Of a stretch of 64,000 nucleotides of DNA, positions 24,101 to 32,234 are shown one piece after another; positions within the stretch are counted from its first letter, which is position 1, and every line of letters begins with the position of its first letter. The stretch covers positions 54,152,778-54,216,777 of the forward strand of contig CM076848.1 of NCBI GenBank assembly GCA_039519185.1, given 5' to 3'. A program made the translations under genes and the position numbers. This DNA is from Astragalus membranaceus. Lineage: Eukaryota; Streptophyta; Magnoliopsida; Fabales; Fabaceae. Below the pieces are notes generated by a model. The model was given only the letters and a program-made list of their open reading frames with translations. It did not search any database and was not told where the DNA came from.

Positions 24101-24366
24101 AAGGTTTTGTCTACTCTGTCTAATGTCTTGAAAATTAAGTTGTTTTCAAACTCCTAGCTAGAGGTGACTTATGGAAGTATGTGTTTCAGGGGTTGCAATT
24201 CATTGCTGACACAACAGATACAGTCGAGAACTCACCCATAACAACAAAGAAAGTTGGTCACAACTCTTTAAGTGAAAAACTATCCGTTTCTAAACCAAGA
24301 ATACATAGGTCTTATCCTGTTGGCATTTCTGTAAGCAAAGGCATTACTGATTTGGCGTTTAATTAG
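18154..24366 (+). CDS. DUF1664 family protein, 11 exons
   Basis: Exons: 18154-18208, 18541-18674, 19455-19533, 19958-20028, 20141-20242, 20321-20410, 23351-23425, 23564-23596, 23698-23763, 24047-24103, 24190-24366. All introns are GT-AG and the phases agree throughout, giving 312 residues. The protein begins MALQVGMNSSKVLILLGAG and has a hydrophobic segment at about 11-32. A second one (GFASYLLPAAAVGAMGYCYM) is at about 71-90. Then comes a long helical region typical of DUF1664: FVTKQNMTNAVATVSKQLE, then a coiled-coil-like stretch ending in DLSQIGCDVELIHEMISGLE. Plants have a few DUF1664 proteins of unknown biochemical role. The two hydrophobic segments suggest membrane association; this is inference. 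Intron 6 (2.9 kb) is swollen with repeat relics. No broken codon or splice site was seen, so the gene looks functional. Confidence 0.88.
18960..19400. other. Repeat-like stretch in intron 2 of the DUF1664 gene
   Basis: This purine-rich stretch followed by ATAGAATATCGATATTAGTACC resembles a decayed LTR fragment. No second LTR or coding trace is present, so the assignment is weak. Confidence 0.25.
21690..21801 (-). pseudogene. Ty3/gypsy gag relic inside DUF1664 intron 6
   Basis: Read on the minus strand from 21801, a short open stretch gives KLEIPAIDGCLDPDAFFNWF followed by SKIEDYI, then a stop. The pattern of Ile-Pro-x-x-(Asp/Asn)-Gly, then Leu-Asp-Pro-Asp-x-Phe, then Trp, then Ile-Glu-x-Tyr is the start of the gypsy gag domain. 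The flanking 20500-23000 looks like further decayed retroelement DNA, antisense to the host gene. Confidence 0.55.
22741..22832. repeat. Tandem duplication of about 48 bp in intron 6
   Basis: Two near-identical copies of a unit starting ATGGGAGGGTTTGTAGGGTT and ending with GGGAGCATGTGACTG follow each other. Confidence 0.7.
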
Positions 24367-25257
24367 TCTTTTTGCTTAAACTATAGCTGAATGTGATCGG
24401 CTTTCATGCACAATGGAGTCAATGATATTACTTTTTGTCTCATATATAGTATAGGTGATTACAAGATATTTGTTACGATAGCCAAAATTCTCAGGCACAA
24501 AAGAGAGCACTAATAGCTCAATATCAATCTTTATGTTTATGTTGTATATGTTGTATATGCAACTTCATGACAGCATTAACTGTTAGCCAATGGTTGAGTC
24601 CAGCTGCACGTTAAATTCTTTGTATACTTCATTCTCAAAATCTACAATTTTCCTTCACATATTTTTCAAATGTCTTAAAGCATGAGTAAGAATTTTATGT
24701 GTTGTAATGTCAAAATGAATTCAACTTACGTTTGGAACCATAATTGACCTGAGGAGGGGAACAATAAGTTGATGAAAAATTATGAAGCGTTATAAGCACA
24801 TCAGAATAATTAATGATACAAAAACGTGATGAATAGAGTTATCGAAGGCCGAATAATTTTAACATGTGGTTGGACACTTAAATCATCTAAAATGTTTTTT
24901 TTTTTGACAAAAACTAAAATGATTTTTAGTTGTCGACAAAAGCAACTCAATTCATTTCACCGCAAATAATAGGAGCAATGTAATGAGAAACATGATAAAA
25001 AAAGAAGGGAGCTAGATTTATATGGGGCCTCCACCTAGCTAAACTTCGAGATGGCCAATTAACTTGTCTTCACCACAAAGGGAGGAGGTTAAAAGATCAT
25101 AGCACTTAAAGCTCTATTTCCCCTTCTCTTTTCACACGCACCTTAATTTAAATATTTAATCTTCTGGCAACTGAGTTGTTCCACATATTGAAAATTAGAA
25201 TATATATCCAACAATTGAGTTGTTTATGTGTAGAAAGTACAAATACATTTTTGGAGT
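24367..25257. other. Intergenic DNA downstream of the DUF1664 gene
   Basis: AT-rich, no gene seen. From about 25150 to 25640, either side of the palindromic MITE, a loose motif CAA(N)TTGAGTTGT recurs four times, suggesting an older short repeat that the MITE split. Confidence 0.45.
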
Positions 25258-25267
25258 ATAAATAAAA

Positions 25268-25505
25268 AGCAATGTTATTCGGACAAAGTTTTCCAGCCAA
25301 AAATAGTCAAAAACCACATTACAATACTAATTAACTACGTTTTTTAAGTCATTAACCAACCTACTTTTTCACAGTTTTTAGTCAATGAGCTAGAAAACTG
25401 TGAAAAAATAGGTTGGTTAATGACTTAAAAAATTTGGTTAATTGGTATTGTAACGTGGTTTTTGGCTATTTTTGACTAGAAACCTTTCGCCGAATAACAT
25501 TACTC
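25268..25505. mobile_element. Palindromic (foldback) MITE, Mutator-like
   Basis: The ends are GCAATGTTATTCGG and, inverted, CCGAATAACATTAC. The arms remain complementary for about 110 bp with a short loop near 25380-25395, so nearly the whole 238 bp can fold into one hairpin. A 10-bp direct repeat ATAAATAAAA flanks it at 25258-25267 and 25506-25515. A 9-11 bp duplication fits Mutator-like elements. There is no coding capacity. Confidence 0.75.
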
Positions 25506-25712
25506 ATAAATAAAACATCTTGCAATTGAGTTGTCGGATGTGCATTTTATTTTATTTTTTAAAATAGGTTTCGACAAATGAATTGTCGAATGTGTATTTG
25601 TACTTTCAACTCATCCATTAACTTAATTGCCGAAAGCTATTTTAAAATGGATTTTGGGTAATTTGGTCTTTTACTTGTCATTAAATTGAGTTGGGGGTTT
25701 CTGGGTAATTTT

Positions 25713-26063
25713 TATTGGAATATACCTTGTAATTGTGTATTGCTTGTATTTGTAATAAGTAGCTGTCATAATACTACCTAGTCGAAGTTATAGTTAGCTG
25801 TAGAAGTTGCAGTGTAATTAGTAACAGTAGAAGGTGTAGTTAGTAGTTGGCATATTGGGCCTAGTCGAAATATGGGCCTGGGCCTGACTTTAGGTTTTGT
25901 GTATAAATAGGGATCACTAGTTAGTGAATAAGAATGCTTTTGATTGCCTTTTAACCTACTCCTATCACTTTACAGTCTCACTGTTTTATTGCTCCCTTTC
26001 CTCTCTCTAGCGCCGTCGCTCTCCCTTCCCTCTCCTGTCTGCTGCGCCGTAGAATCCCCAACA
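25713..26063 (+). repeat. 5' LTR of the copia-type element
   Basis: 351 bp, TATTGGAATATACC ... GAATCCCCAACA, with a TATA box TATAAATA at 25902-25909. It matches the 3' copy except for C/A in CCTA(C/A)TCC near its 3' part. Confidence 0.92.
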
Positions 26064-26066
26064 AAC

Positions 26067-26078
26067 TGGTATCAGAGC
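26067..26078 (+). promoter_or_regulatory. Primer-binding site, initiator tRNA-Met type
   Basis: TGGTATCAGAGC is the standard complement of the plant initiator tRNA-Met 3' end and lies 3 bp after the LTR. Confidence 0.92.
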
Positions 26079-26088
26079 TTTAAGATCC

Positions 26089-28140
26089 ATGGCAGCGAGA
26101 GATAACTATGGTGGAGGTATTCCGGGGAGCCTCCCCATTTTCGATGGAAAGGACTTTGAGAGATGGTGTTCGCAGATGAAGGTGCTGTTCAGATATCAAG
26201 ATGTACTTGACATCGTGAACGATGGAGTTCCACCCGTGGCAGTTGACGCCACAGAAGCGGTGAGAAACAGCCACAATGCGATGAGAAAGAGAGACGGAAA
26301 AGGGCTGTTTTTACTTCACCAGTGTGTCGATTCGAATGTCCTGAACCTGATCATCGACTGTGAATCAGCAAAGGCAGCGTGGGACATCCTCAAGAGCTCG
26401 TATGGCGGAGCAGACAGACTGAAGAAGATTCGACTCCAGTCGCTCAGAAAGCAGTTCGAAGCCCTGAAGATGTCAGAAGCAGAATCGATTGGCGAATTTA
26501 TTACGAGGTTAGTAGCATTAACTAATCAAATGAGGGGAAATGGTGAGACTGTCGAAGAAGTGAAGAAGGTCGAAAAGGTGCTTCGATCCTTAACCGAGAA
26601 ATTCGACTACGTTGTTACAGCCATTGAAGAATCCAAGGACCTAGATACATTGAAGTTAGATGAACTTCAGGGTTCCTTAGAGGCACATGAATTGAGGATA
26701 AGGCAGAGAAGTTCAGAGAGAGAAACTGAACAAGCCTTACTTTCATATTCCTCTAAGAAGAATTGGAAGGCAAGTAACAGGGTCGAAAGAGGTAGAGAAG
26801 AAGGATCAAGCAGTAAGCAGAATGATTTCGACAAGAAGAAGGGATCTTTCGACAAGAAAGGTGACCTGTCGAAAGTGCAATGCTACAACTGTCAGCAATT
26901 TGGGCATTATAGAAACAGGTGTAAAAACAAGAAGGTTTCTAGAGATGCTGAAGCCAATTTTGCGAGTGACAGTGACACAGACTCCGACTCAGATGGGCTA
27001 GTGCTGATGGCAGTCGAAGATGAGATTGAAGATAACACTCATCTAGACGAAATTACTGAAAGTAGCGAGCAGAACAGTGTGAACACTTGTATAAGTGGAT
27101 ACACTTGTAATGCTCAAAATACTTGTGCTATGTGTGTGTGGCAGGCCAGTCGAAACACTGGGGATACCTCCAACATAGCCAGCAACGATGATGAGGAATT
27201 ATCATTCATGACGACTATAGACCCAGAGTTGCTGTTGTTGAAACCAGATACAAATTCGACTGAAGAGAAGTGTGTCGAATTGCAGGTTGTCAAAGAACAT
27301 TGCCTGAAGAGAACTGTCGAAGAATGTTTTGAAGAACCGACAACAATGGACTTAGAAGAAGTTCATGATCAGAGTGATCAGGATGTCGACGAGGTCGAAA
27401 CTGAAGAGCCAGAAGAACCCATTGCTGTCGAACCTCTCAGAAGGTTGCAAAGGGAAAGGCAGAAATCAGTAGAGCTAAATGATTTCGACACAATCCCAGA
27501 TTCTGCTGTAACTGCAGAGGGAGAGTTAACTCAATTCGAACTGATGGCTGAAGAAAAACCAGTGAGTCTGGAGCAAGCTCTTAGTCGAAAGGAGTGGAGG
27601 GAAGCTATGATTGATGAGTCGAAATCAATAGAGAAGAATGATACCTGGAAGCTAGTCGAACTTCCAGAGCAAAAGAAGGCAATAGATGGTGAAGTGGCCA
27701 AAGGTAAGGCAAAATTAGTAACCATTGAGAAAGAACCCTTGTATTGGGCACCAAGTATTGAAAGTTGCAGCCCGGGTCGACAGAGTGCGAAACAGCTCGA
27801 AAAGGGGCAGAACAGATCGAAAAGTTGCAGCCCAGTTCGACAGAGTTCGAAACAGTTCGACAAGGGGCAACACAGGTTTGACAGGGTGTGGGCAAGATCA
27901 GGCAACACACTTTGGGCACATGGGTGCCGAATTCCTCTCGACAGGAAAGATTCGACAGAGGAACAAGAACTCTGGCTATATGCAGAGTTGCCGCCTGGTG
28001 ACTGGGGGCCAAAACTGAAGTGTCACTTAGCAATGACCAATGCATTGCAGAAAGGACAATTCGACAGAAACAATGACCAAGCCATTGCAGAAAGGAAGAT
28101 TCGAAGAACTGAGGACAATGCTTGGAATGATGTCACGTAG
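26089..28140 (+). CDS. Copia gag fused to an RT N-terminal remnant
   Basis: The start ATG lies just after the primer-binding site. Residues about 10-230 form the copia gag (UBN2-type) domain. A CCHC zinc knuckle CYNCQQFGHYRNRC is at about 265-278. A Ser/Asp-rich acidic stretch follows. At about 490-525 comes a recognisable start of the copia reverse transcriptase (EQALSRKEWREAMIDESKSI, then NDTWKLVELP), which stops before any catalytic motif. Protease and integrase are absent. The C-terminal part is made of short duplications (60-bp and 40-bp units). The frame stays open across the deletion joint. It could encode a capsid-like protein; whether the tail does anything is unknown. The layout resembles the plant TR-GAG class of non-autonomous elements. 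Confidence 0.75.
   Translation: MAARDNYGGGIPGSLPIFDGKDFERWCSQMKVLFRYQDVLDIVNDGVPPVAVDATEAVRNSHNAMRKRDGKGLFLLHQCVDSNVLNLIIDCESAKAAWDILKSSYGGADRLKKIRLQSLRKQFEALKMSEAESIGEFITRLVALTNQMRGNGETVEEVKKVEKVLRSLTEKFDYVVTAIEESKDLDTLKLDELQGSLEAHELRIRQRSSERETEQALLSYSSKKNWKASNRVERGREEGSSSKQNDFDKKKGSFDKKGDLSKVQCYNCQQFGHYRNRCKNKKVSRDAEANFASDSDTDSDSDGLVLMAVEDEIEDNTHLDEITESSEQNSVNTCISGYTCNAQNTCAMCVWQASRNTGDTSNIASNDDEELSFMTTIDPELLLLKPDTNSTEEKCVELQVVKEHCLKRTVEECFEEPTTMDLEEVHDQSDQDVDEVETEEPEEPIAVEPLRRLQRERQKSVELNDFDTIPDSAVTAEGELTQFELMAEEKPVSLEQALSRKEWREAMIDESKSIEKNDTWKLVELPEQKKAIDGEVAKGKAKLVTIEKEPLYWAPSIESCSPGRQSAKQLEKGQNRSKSCSPVRQSSKQFDKGQHRFDRVWARSGNTLWAHGCRIPLDRKDSTEEQELWLYAELPPGDWGPKLKCHLAMTNALQKGQFDRNNDQAIAERKIRRTEDNAWNDVT
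27761..27880 (+). repeat. 60-bp tandem duplication in the copia frame
   Basis: Units 27761-27820 and 27821-27880 both begin AAAGTTGCAGCCC and encode SCSP(G/V)RQS(A/S)KQ(L/F). A separate 40-bp duplication starting CAATGACCAA lies at 28031 and 28071. Confidence 0.8.
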
Positions 28141-28160
28141 CAATACAAATTAGGAGGGAA

Positions 28161-28511
28161 TATTGGAATATACCTTGTAATTGTGTATTGCTTGTATTTG
28201 TAATAAGTAGCTGTCATAATACTACCTAGTCGAAGTTATAGTTAGCTGTAGAAGTTGCAGTGTAATTAGTAACAGTAGAAGGTGTAGTTAGTAGTTGGCA
28301 TATTGGGCCTAGTCGAAATATGGGCCTGGGCCTGACTTTAGGTTTTGTGTATAAATAGGGATCACTAGTTAGTGAATAAGAATGCTTTTGATTGCCTTTT
28401 AACCTAATCCTATCACTTTACAGTCTCACTGTTTTATTGCTCCCTTTCCTCTCTCTAGCGCCGTCGCTCTCCCTTCCCTCTCCTGTCTGCTGCGCCGTAG
28501 AATCCCCAACA
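28161..28511 (+). repeat. 3' LTR of the copia-type element
   Basis: 351 bp, TATA box at 28350-28357, preceded by the polypurine tract TAGGAGGGAA. One mismatch to the 5' LTR was found by eye. Confidence 0.92.
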
Positions 28512-28516
28512 ATTTT

Positions 28517-28769
28517 GTGTTTTCTTCAAGTAGCAATATTCAACTAGCAATATAAGAAAATAAAGGATTGGTGAAATTACCAAATTGCCCATTTAACTTT
28601 TTACTTTTTTAGGACTTTTTGGAAGTTTATATTTATTCTATTTTATTTTTTGTGGGCCCCACTTTCTTTCAGCTTCTCTTAAATTTTTTTATCTCATATT
28701 TAAAACTCATTTTTATTACTTCTCTTTCACTCTTATCTTTCTCAATTTTCTCTCTATCTCTCCCATCTC

Positions 28770-28822
<53 letters not shown>

Positions 28823-29964
28823 CATTTCATTTTTTGGTCTATCTATTTAATCAAAATATCAATCATCAACTATCAAGTATCTATTTAATCAACTCAATCA
28901 CTATTAAAAATACCAAACTACCCATGTGTAATATATCTTTCTAAAAAAATAAATAACTAAACAAACTAACAAATTGCCCATTTAATTTTTTGTTTTTTGG
29001 GGTAAATTTGGAAATTAATAATTATTCTATCACATTTTTTATTTTTGTGGGTCCCACTTTCTCCCACCATATCTTAATTTTTTTTACCTCACATTTAAAA
29101 CTCACTTCTTTACCTCTCACTCACTCTTATCGTTCTCAATTTTCACTCTTTCTCTCCCACCTTTATTCTCTCTCTCTCTCTCTCTCTCTCTCCACATTTC
29201 ATTTCTCTCTTAATCTATTTAATCAAAACACTAATCATTAACTATCTATTTATCAACTATTAGCTATCTTGCTTATCGAAAAAAACTATTAGCTATCTAT
29301 TTATAAATATTATTTTGGTCAAAGAAAAATTTATAAATATTTTTTTTAGTTTTAACGGGTAAACATTACATATTGTTGATATAATTTCATTATTTTTGAT
29401 TTCTTACGAGGAAATCTAACACGTTGTCGATATAATCATTTTTTGTATATTTTTTCCATCGGTGTCTTTATTTATTATAAATAGACATTTTTCTTGAGCC
29501 GTGAAAGTACTAGATATTGTTGAAAAAAATCATTTTTTATTTTTTATTTTTTAGTTTCAACGGGTAAACATTCCATGTTGTTGCTATAATTTCATTACTA
29601 TTAATTTTTTATGGTGGACGTTACACATTGTTAAAATAATTATTTTATATTCTGCATTTGAGATACAACGGGAAAATATTACATGTTGAAAATATAATTT
29701 ACTACTGATAAAATGTATTTGGTGACGATCAAAAATGTCAAAATGAAAAAAAATATTCTAAAGTTGTGAAACTTCATTTTTTAATAACTTAAAAGATTTA
29801 TTGTAATTGAATTCTGTCTAAGTCTATTTATACAAAAAATATGATGTTATTGTATGCACGAGTATACTTCTAGTATCATTAAAAGGAGGTTGTGTGCTGG
29901 TGGAATTTCCAAAAGACAACTAAGTAGGAAATGAGGTGATTCAGTTAAGTAATGTTATAATTAG
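28517..29964. other. AT-rich intergenic DNA with duplicated CT microsatellite segments
   Basis: No gene seen. A segment of about 300 bp beginning CAAATTGCCCATTTAA (about 28578) recurs at about 28972. Both copies include GTGGG(C/T)CCCACTTTCT and a (CT)n run (28774-28820 and about 29169-29191). From 29340 to 29700 a looser motif, CAACGGGTAAACATTACATGTTG, recurs three or four times about 100-130 bp apart. Confidence 0.6.
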
Positions 29965-30430
29965 GCAGGTGTAACACCCCGGTATATTTAACTTGTAAAA
30001 ATACCAAATGTGCAGCAAATGTAAACATCAGAGATAATAATTTCCTGTTTAGACACTGAATACCATTATAAACTTTTTGCTGAAATATAACATAGACGTC
30101 TTATGTACAGATAAGACCATACGGTACTCAGACCATAACTGTCAGCAACTGTGGTAATCAGAGTCATACAAGAAAGCGGAAAAGGATAAACAAAACACTA
30201 ATGCCATAGTGTTACAATACATGGACAACAGAAGGAAAATAAACTTAAACATAAAGCTAAGTCATTATTCTCCTCCCGGGGGCCACCTACTCGTGCTTCT
30301 GAGATTTCTTCTGTCCCTGTTTATCTGTAAAACAACAACAATTAAACAGTGAGATACAATCTCAGTGAGTTCTACCGGAACCCCTACTAACACTCTCGGT
30401 CCGATTTTATGATTGTTTGAACGTTACACC

Positions 30431-30660
30431 GACTGCGCGAACGCTAAGCTGCGGTGTACCACATTTTTTAACTTTAAATATAAGGCCGACTGCGCGAACG
30501 CTAAGCTACGGCTAACATGTTATAACCCGGTACGGCACCGACTGCGCGAACGCTAAGCTGCAGTGAACCGCACTGTACGACACCGACTGCGCGAACGCTA
30601 AGCTGCGGTGCATCGCACAACAACTATTTAACATAACACCGACTGCGCGAACGCTAAGCT
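30431..30660. repeat. Five spaced copies of a 20-bp GC-rich motif in the LTR
   Basis: GACTGCGCGAACGCTAAGCT starts at 30431, 30488, 30540, 30585 and 30641, spaced 45-57 bp apart. The spacers differ from one another while the motif is conserved exactly. The same array is in the other LTR from 37201. Confidence 0.85.
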
Positions 30661-30766
30661 GCGGCGAACCCCATAGCCAATAGTGTTTCCTAATGGCACA
30701 GAGCCTAGGGTAAGGGATCATGACTGCCCCGCCTAGTATGTCAACATCGGTCGTCACCCAAACTCG

Positions 30767-30839
<73 letters not shown>

Positions 30840-31114
30840 CACTATGAACTCACGGTCCATCAAATCAGACAATCGGTGAAACACTTTAATTCCAAGTTTT
30901 TATAAAAATCCAAGTTCACACTCGCACTCTATTTGACCATTTTTCGACACCATTTTTAATATCAAAAACAGATCATTTTGCCTTAAAAATAGAATATTCA
31001 GTTAGGCCTCTAAATAAGCTTTCCAACGCATCTTAGAACACCTCAATCGGGTCCCGGAATCAAAAGTTATCGCGAAACGAAAAACAGTGAAAAACTGTTG
31101 AAAATCTGCAAAAC

Positions 31115-31221
31115 GTCGCGACGCGAACTGCTACCGTCGCGACGCGAAAAACGACAGAAACATTTTTGCGTTGCAAGACTGCACTTGGTCGCGACGCGAT
31201 GCCCTGCGGGTCGCGACGCGA
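31115..31221. repeat. Four copies of GTCGCGACGCGA in the LTR
   Basis: Copies lie at 31115-31126, 31136-31147, 31188-31199 and 31210-31221. Each contains the palindrome TCGCGA. The twin LTR has the same set near 37889-37995. Confidence 0.85.
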
Positions 31222-32234
31222 TGGGGGTCTGTCTGGTGCAGATTTTGCGATTTTCGCAAAATCCGCTATTCCGCTCAATTCCGATTTCAGTTCCGATCGA
31301 AAACAGATGTGACAGCCAGCAAAACCAGTCTAACCAATACTATACAATCAATCAATCAAATCAAAAACTCAATCAAAACGAATTTTATCAAAAACGACAT
31401 ATTTTTCCGAATAGCGGTTTTGTATCAAAATCTTTCGGATTCAAAGCACATAAAATTTATCGAGACACAAAAACATCCTAAGCGTGAGTAAAACTCACCT
31501 TTGAAGCGAGAGTCGTTGCCGAGCCGAAATCACCGAGACACAAAAACCCCCAATCGAACCCTAGGATCTCCAATCCGCTCCAAACTTCGAATTTAACTTC
31601 AATCCGCTTACAACCGTTGTTGGGCTTGCTGCTAGACATGATTCAACCATCAAAATCAACCCAAACTCGGATTACTATTCATCATCCCTCTCAAATCCGA
31701 AATCAAGAAAAAAAAAAGGGGAAATAAGGGTATGAGCCTACCTAGCTTGAGGAAATGGAAGGAGAAACAAGGATGATGATGAGGATGGAACTTTGGAATG
31801 ATGGGTGATCTTCTTCTTCTTCCTTTCTCTTCTCCTCTCCTCTTCTTCTTTCTCTTCTTTTCTTCCTCTTTTCTTTCTCTCTTTTCTCTTCTTTCCTTCT
31901 TCTGCTGCGCGTTTCTTTCCTTCTTTTCTTTCCTTCTTTTCTTTTATTTCAACACACACACACATAATTAATTAATAATTAAGTGGTAGCGTGGTCCAAT
32001 TACCGTATTGATCTTAATTCCTTATTTCGATTTCGAAACTTCCTTGACCCGTATTATTCGGTCAACGATCCTGTGACAGCCCATAATTAATTTTAGCACT
32101 CAATAATTTTACCAATTAAGTACCAAATTAATTCAATTGGGTTGACATCCAAATAATTCGATTAATTATTTTGAGGATGTTACATTCTCCCCAACTTGAA
32201 AGAATTTTGTCCTCAAAATTAGACACAACATACC

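Larger units (their letters stand above)
25713..28511 (+). mobile_element. Short copia-type, gag-only LTR element
   Basis: LTRs 25713-26063 and 28161-28511 are each 351 bp; I see one difference between them. A perfect 5-bp target duplication ATTTT lies at 25708-25712 and 28512-28516. The LTRs begin TATTGG rather than TGTTGG, and end CCAACA. A tRNA-iMet primer-binding site and a polypurine tract (28152-28160) are present. The internal region holds a single 683-codon frame with gag but no protease, integrase or complete RT. The near-identical LTRs mean a very recent insertion, presumably by enzymes supplied in trans. Confidence 0.9.
29970..32184 (-). repeat. 3' LTR (element orientation) of the Tekay-like element
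   Basis: 2215 bp. It contains five copies of GACTGCGCGAACGCTAAGCT, a (TA)n run at 30771-30837, four copies of GTCGCGACGCGA, and a tract at 31810-31950 that is pyrimidine-rich on plus. Confidence 0.92.

Noticed and set aside
29340..29700. CRISPR-like regular repeats
   Set aside because: Repeat copies are diverged, irregularly spaced, and in a plant nuclear context; this is a decayed tandem repeat.
30512..31491. Several 60-130-codon frames in the Tekay LTR, repeated at 37282-38265
   Set aside because: They are identical in both LTRs and lie in regulatory DNA over microsatellites and GC-rich motifs; no family match or start context.
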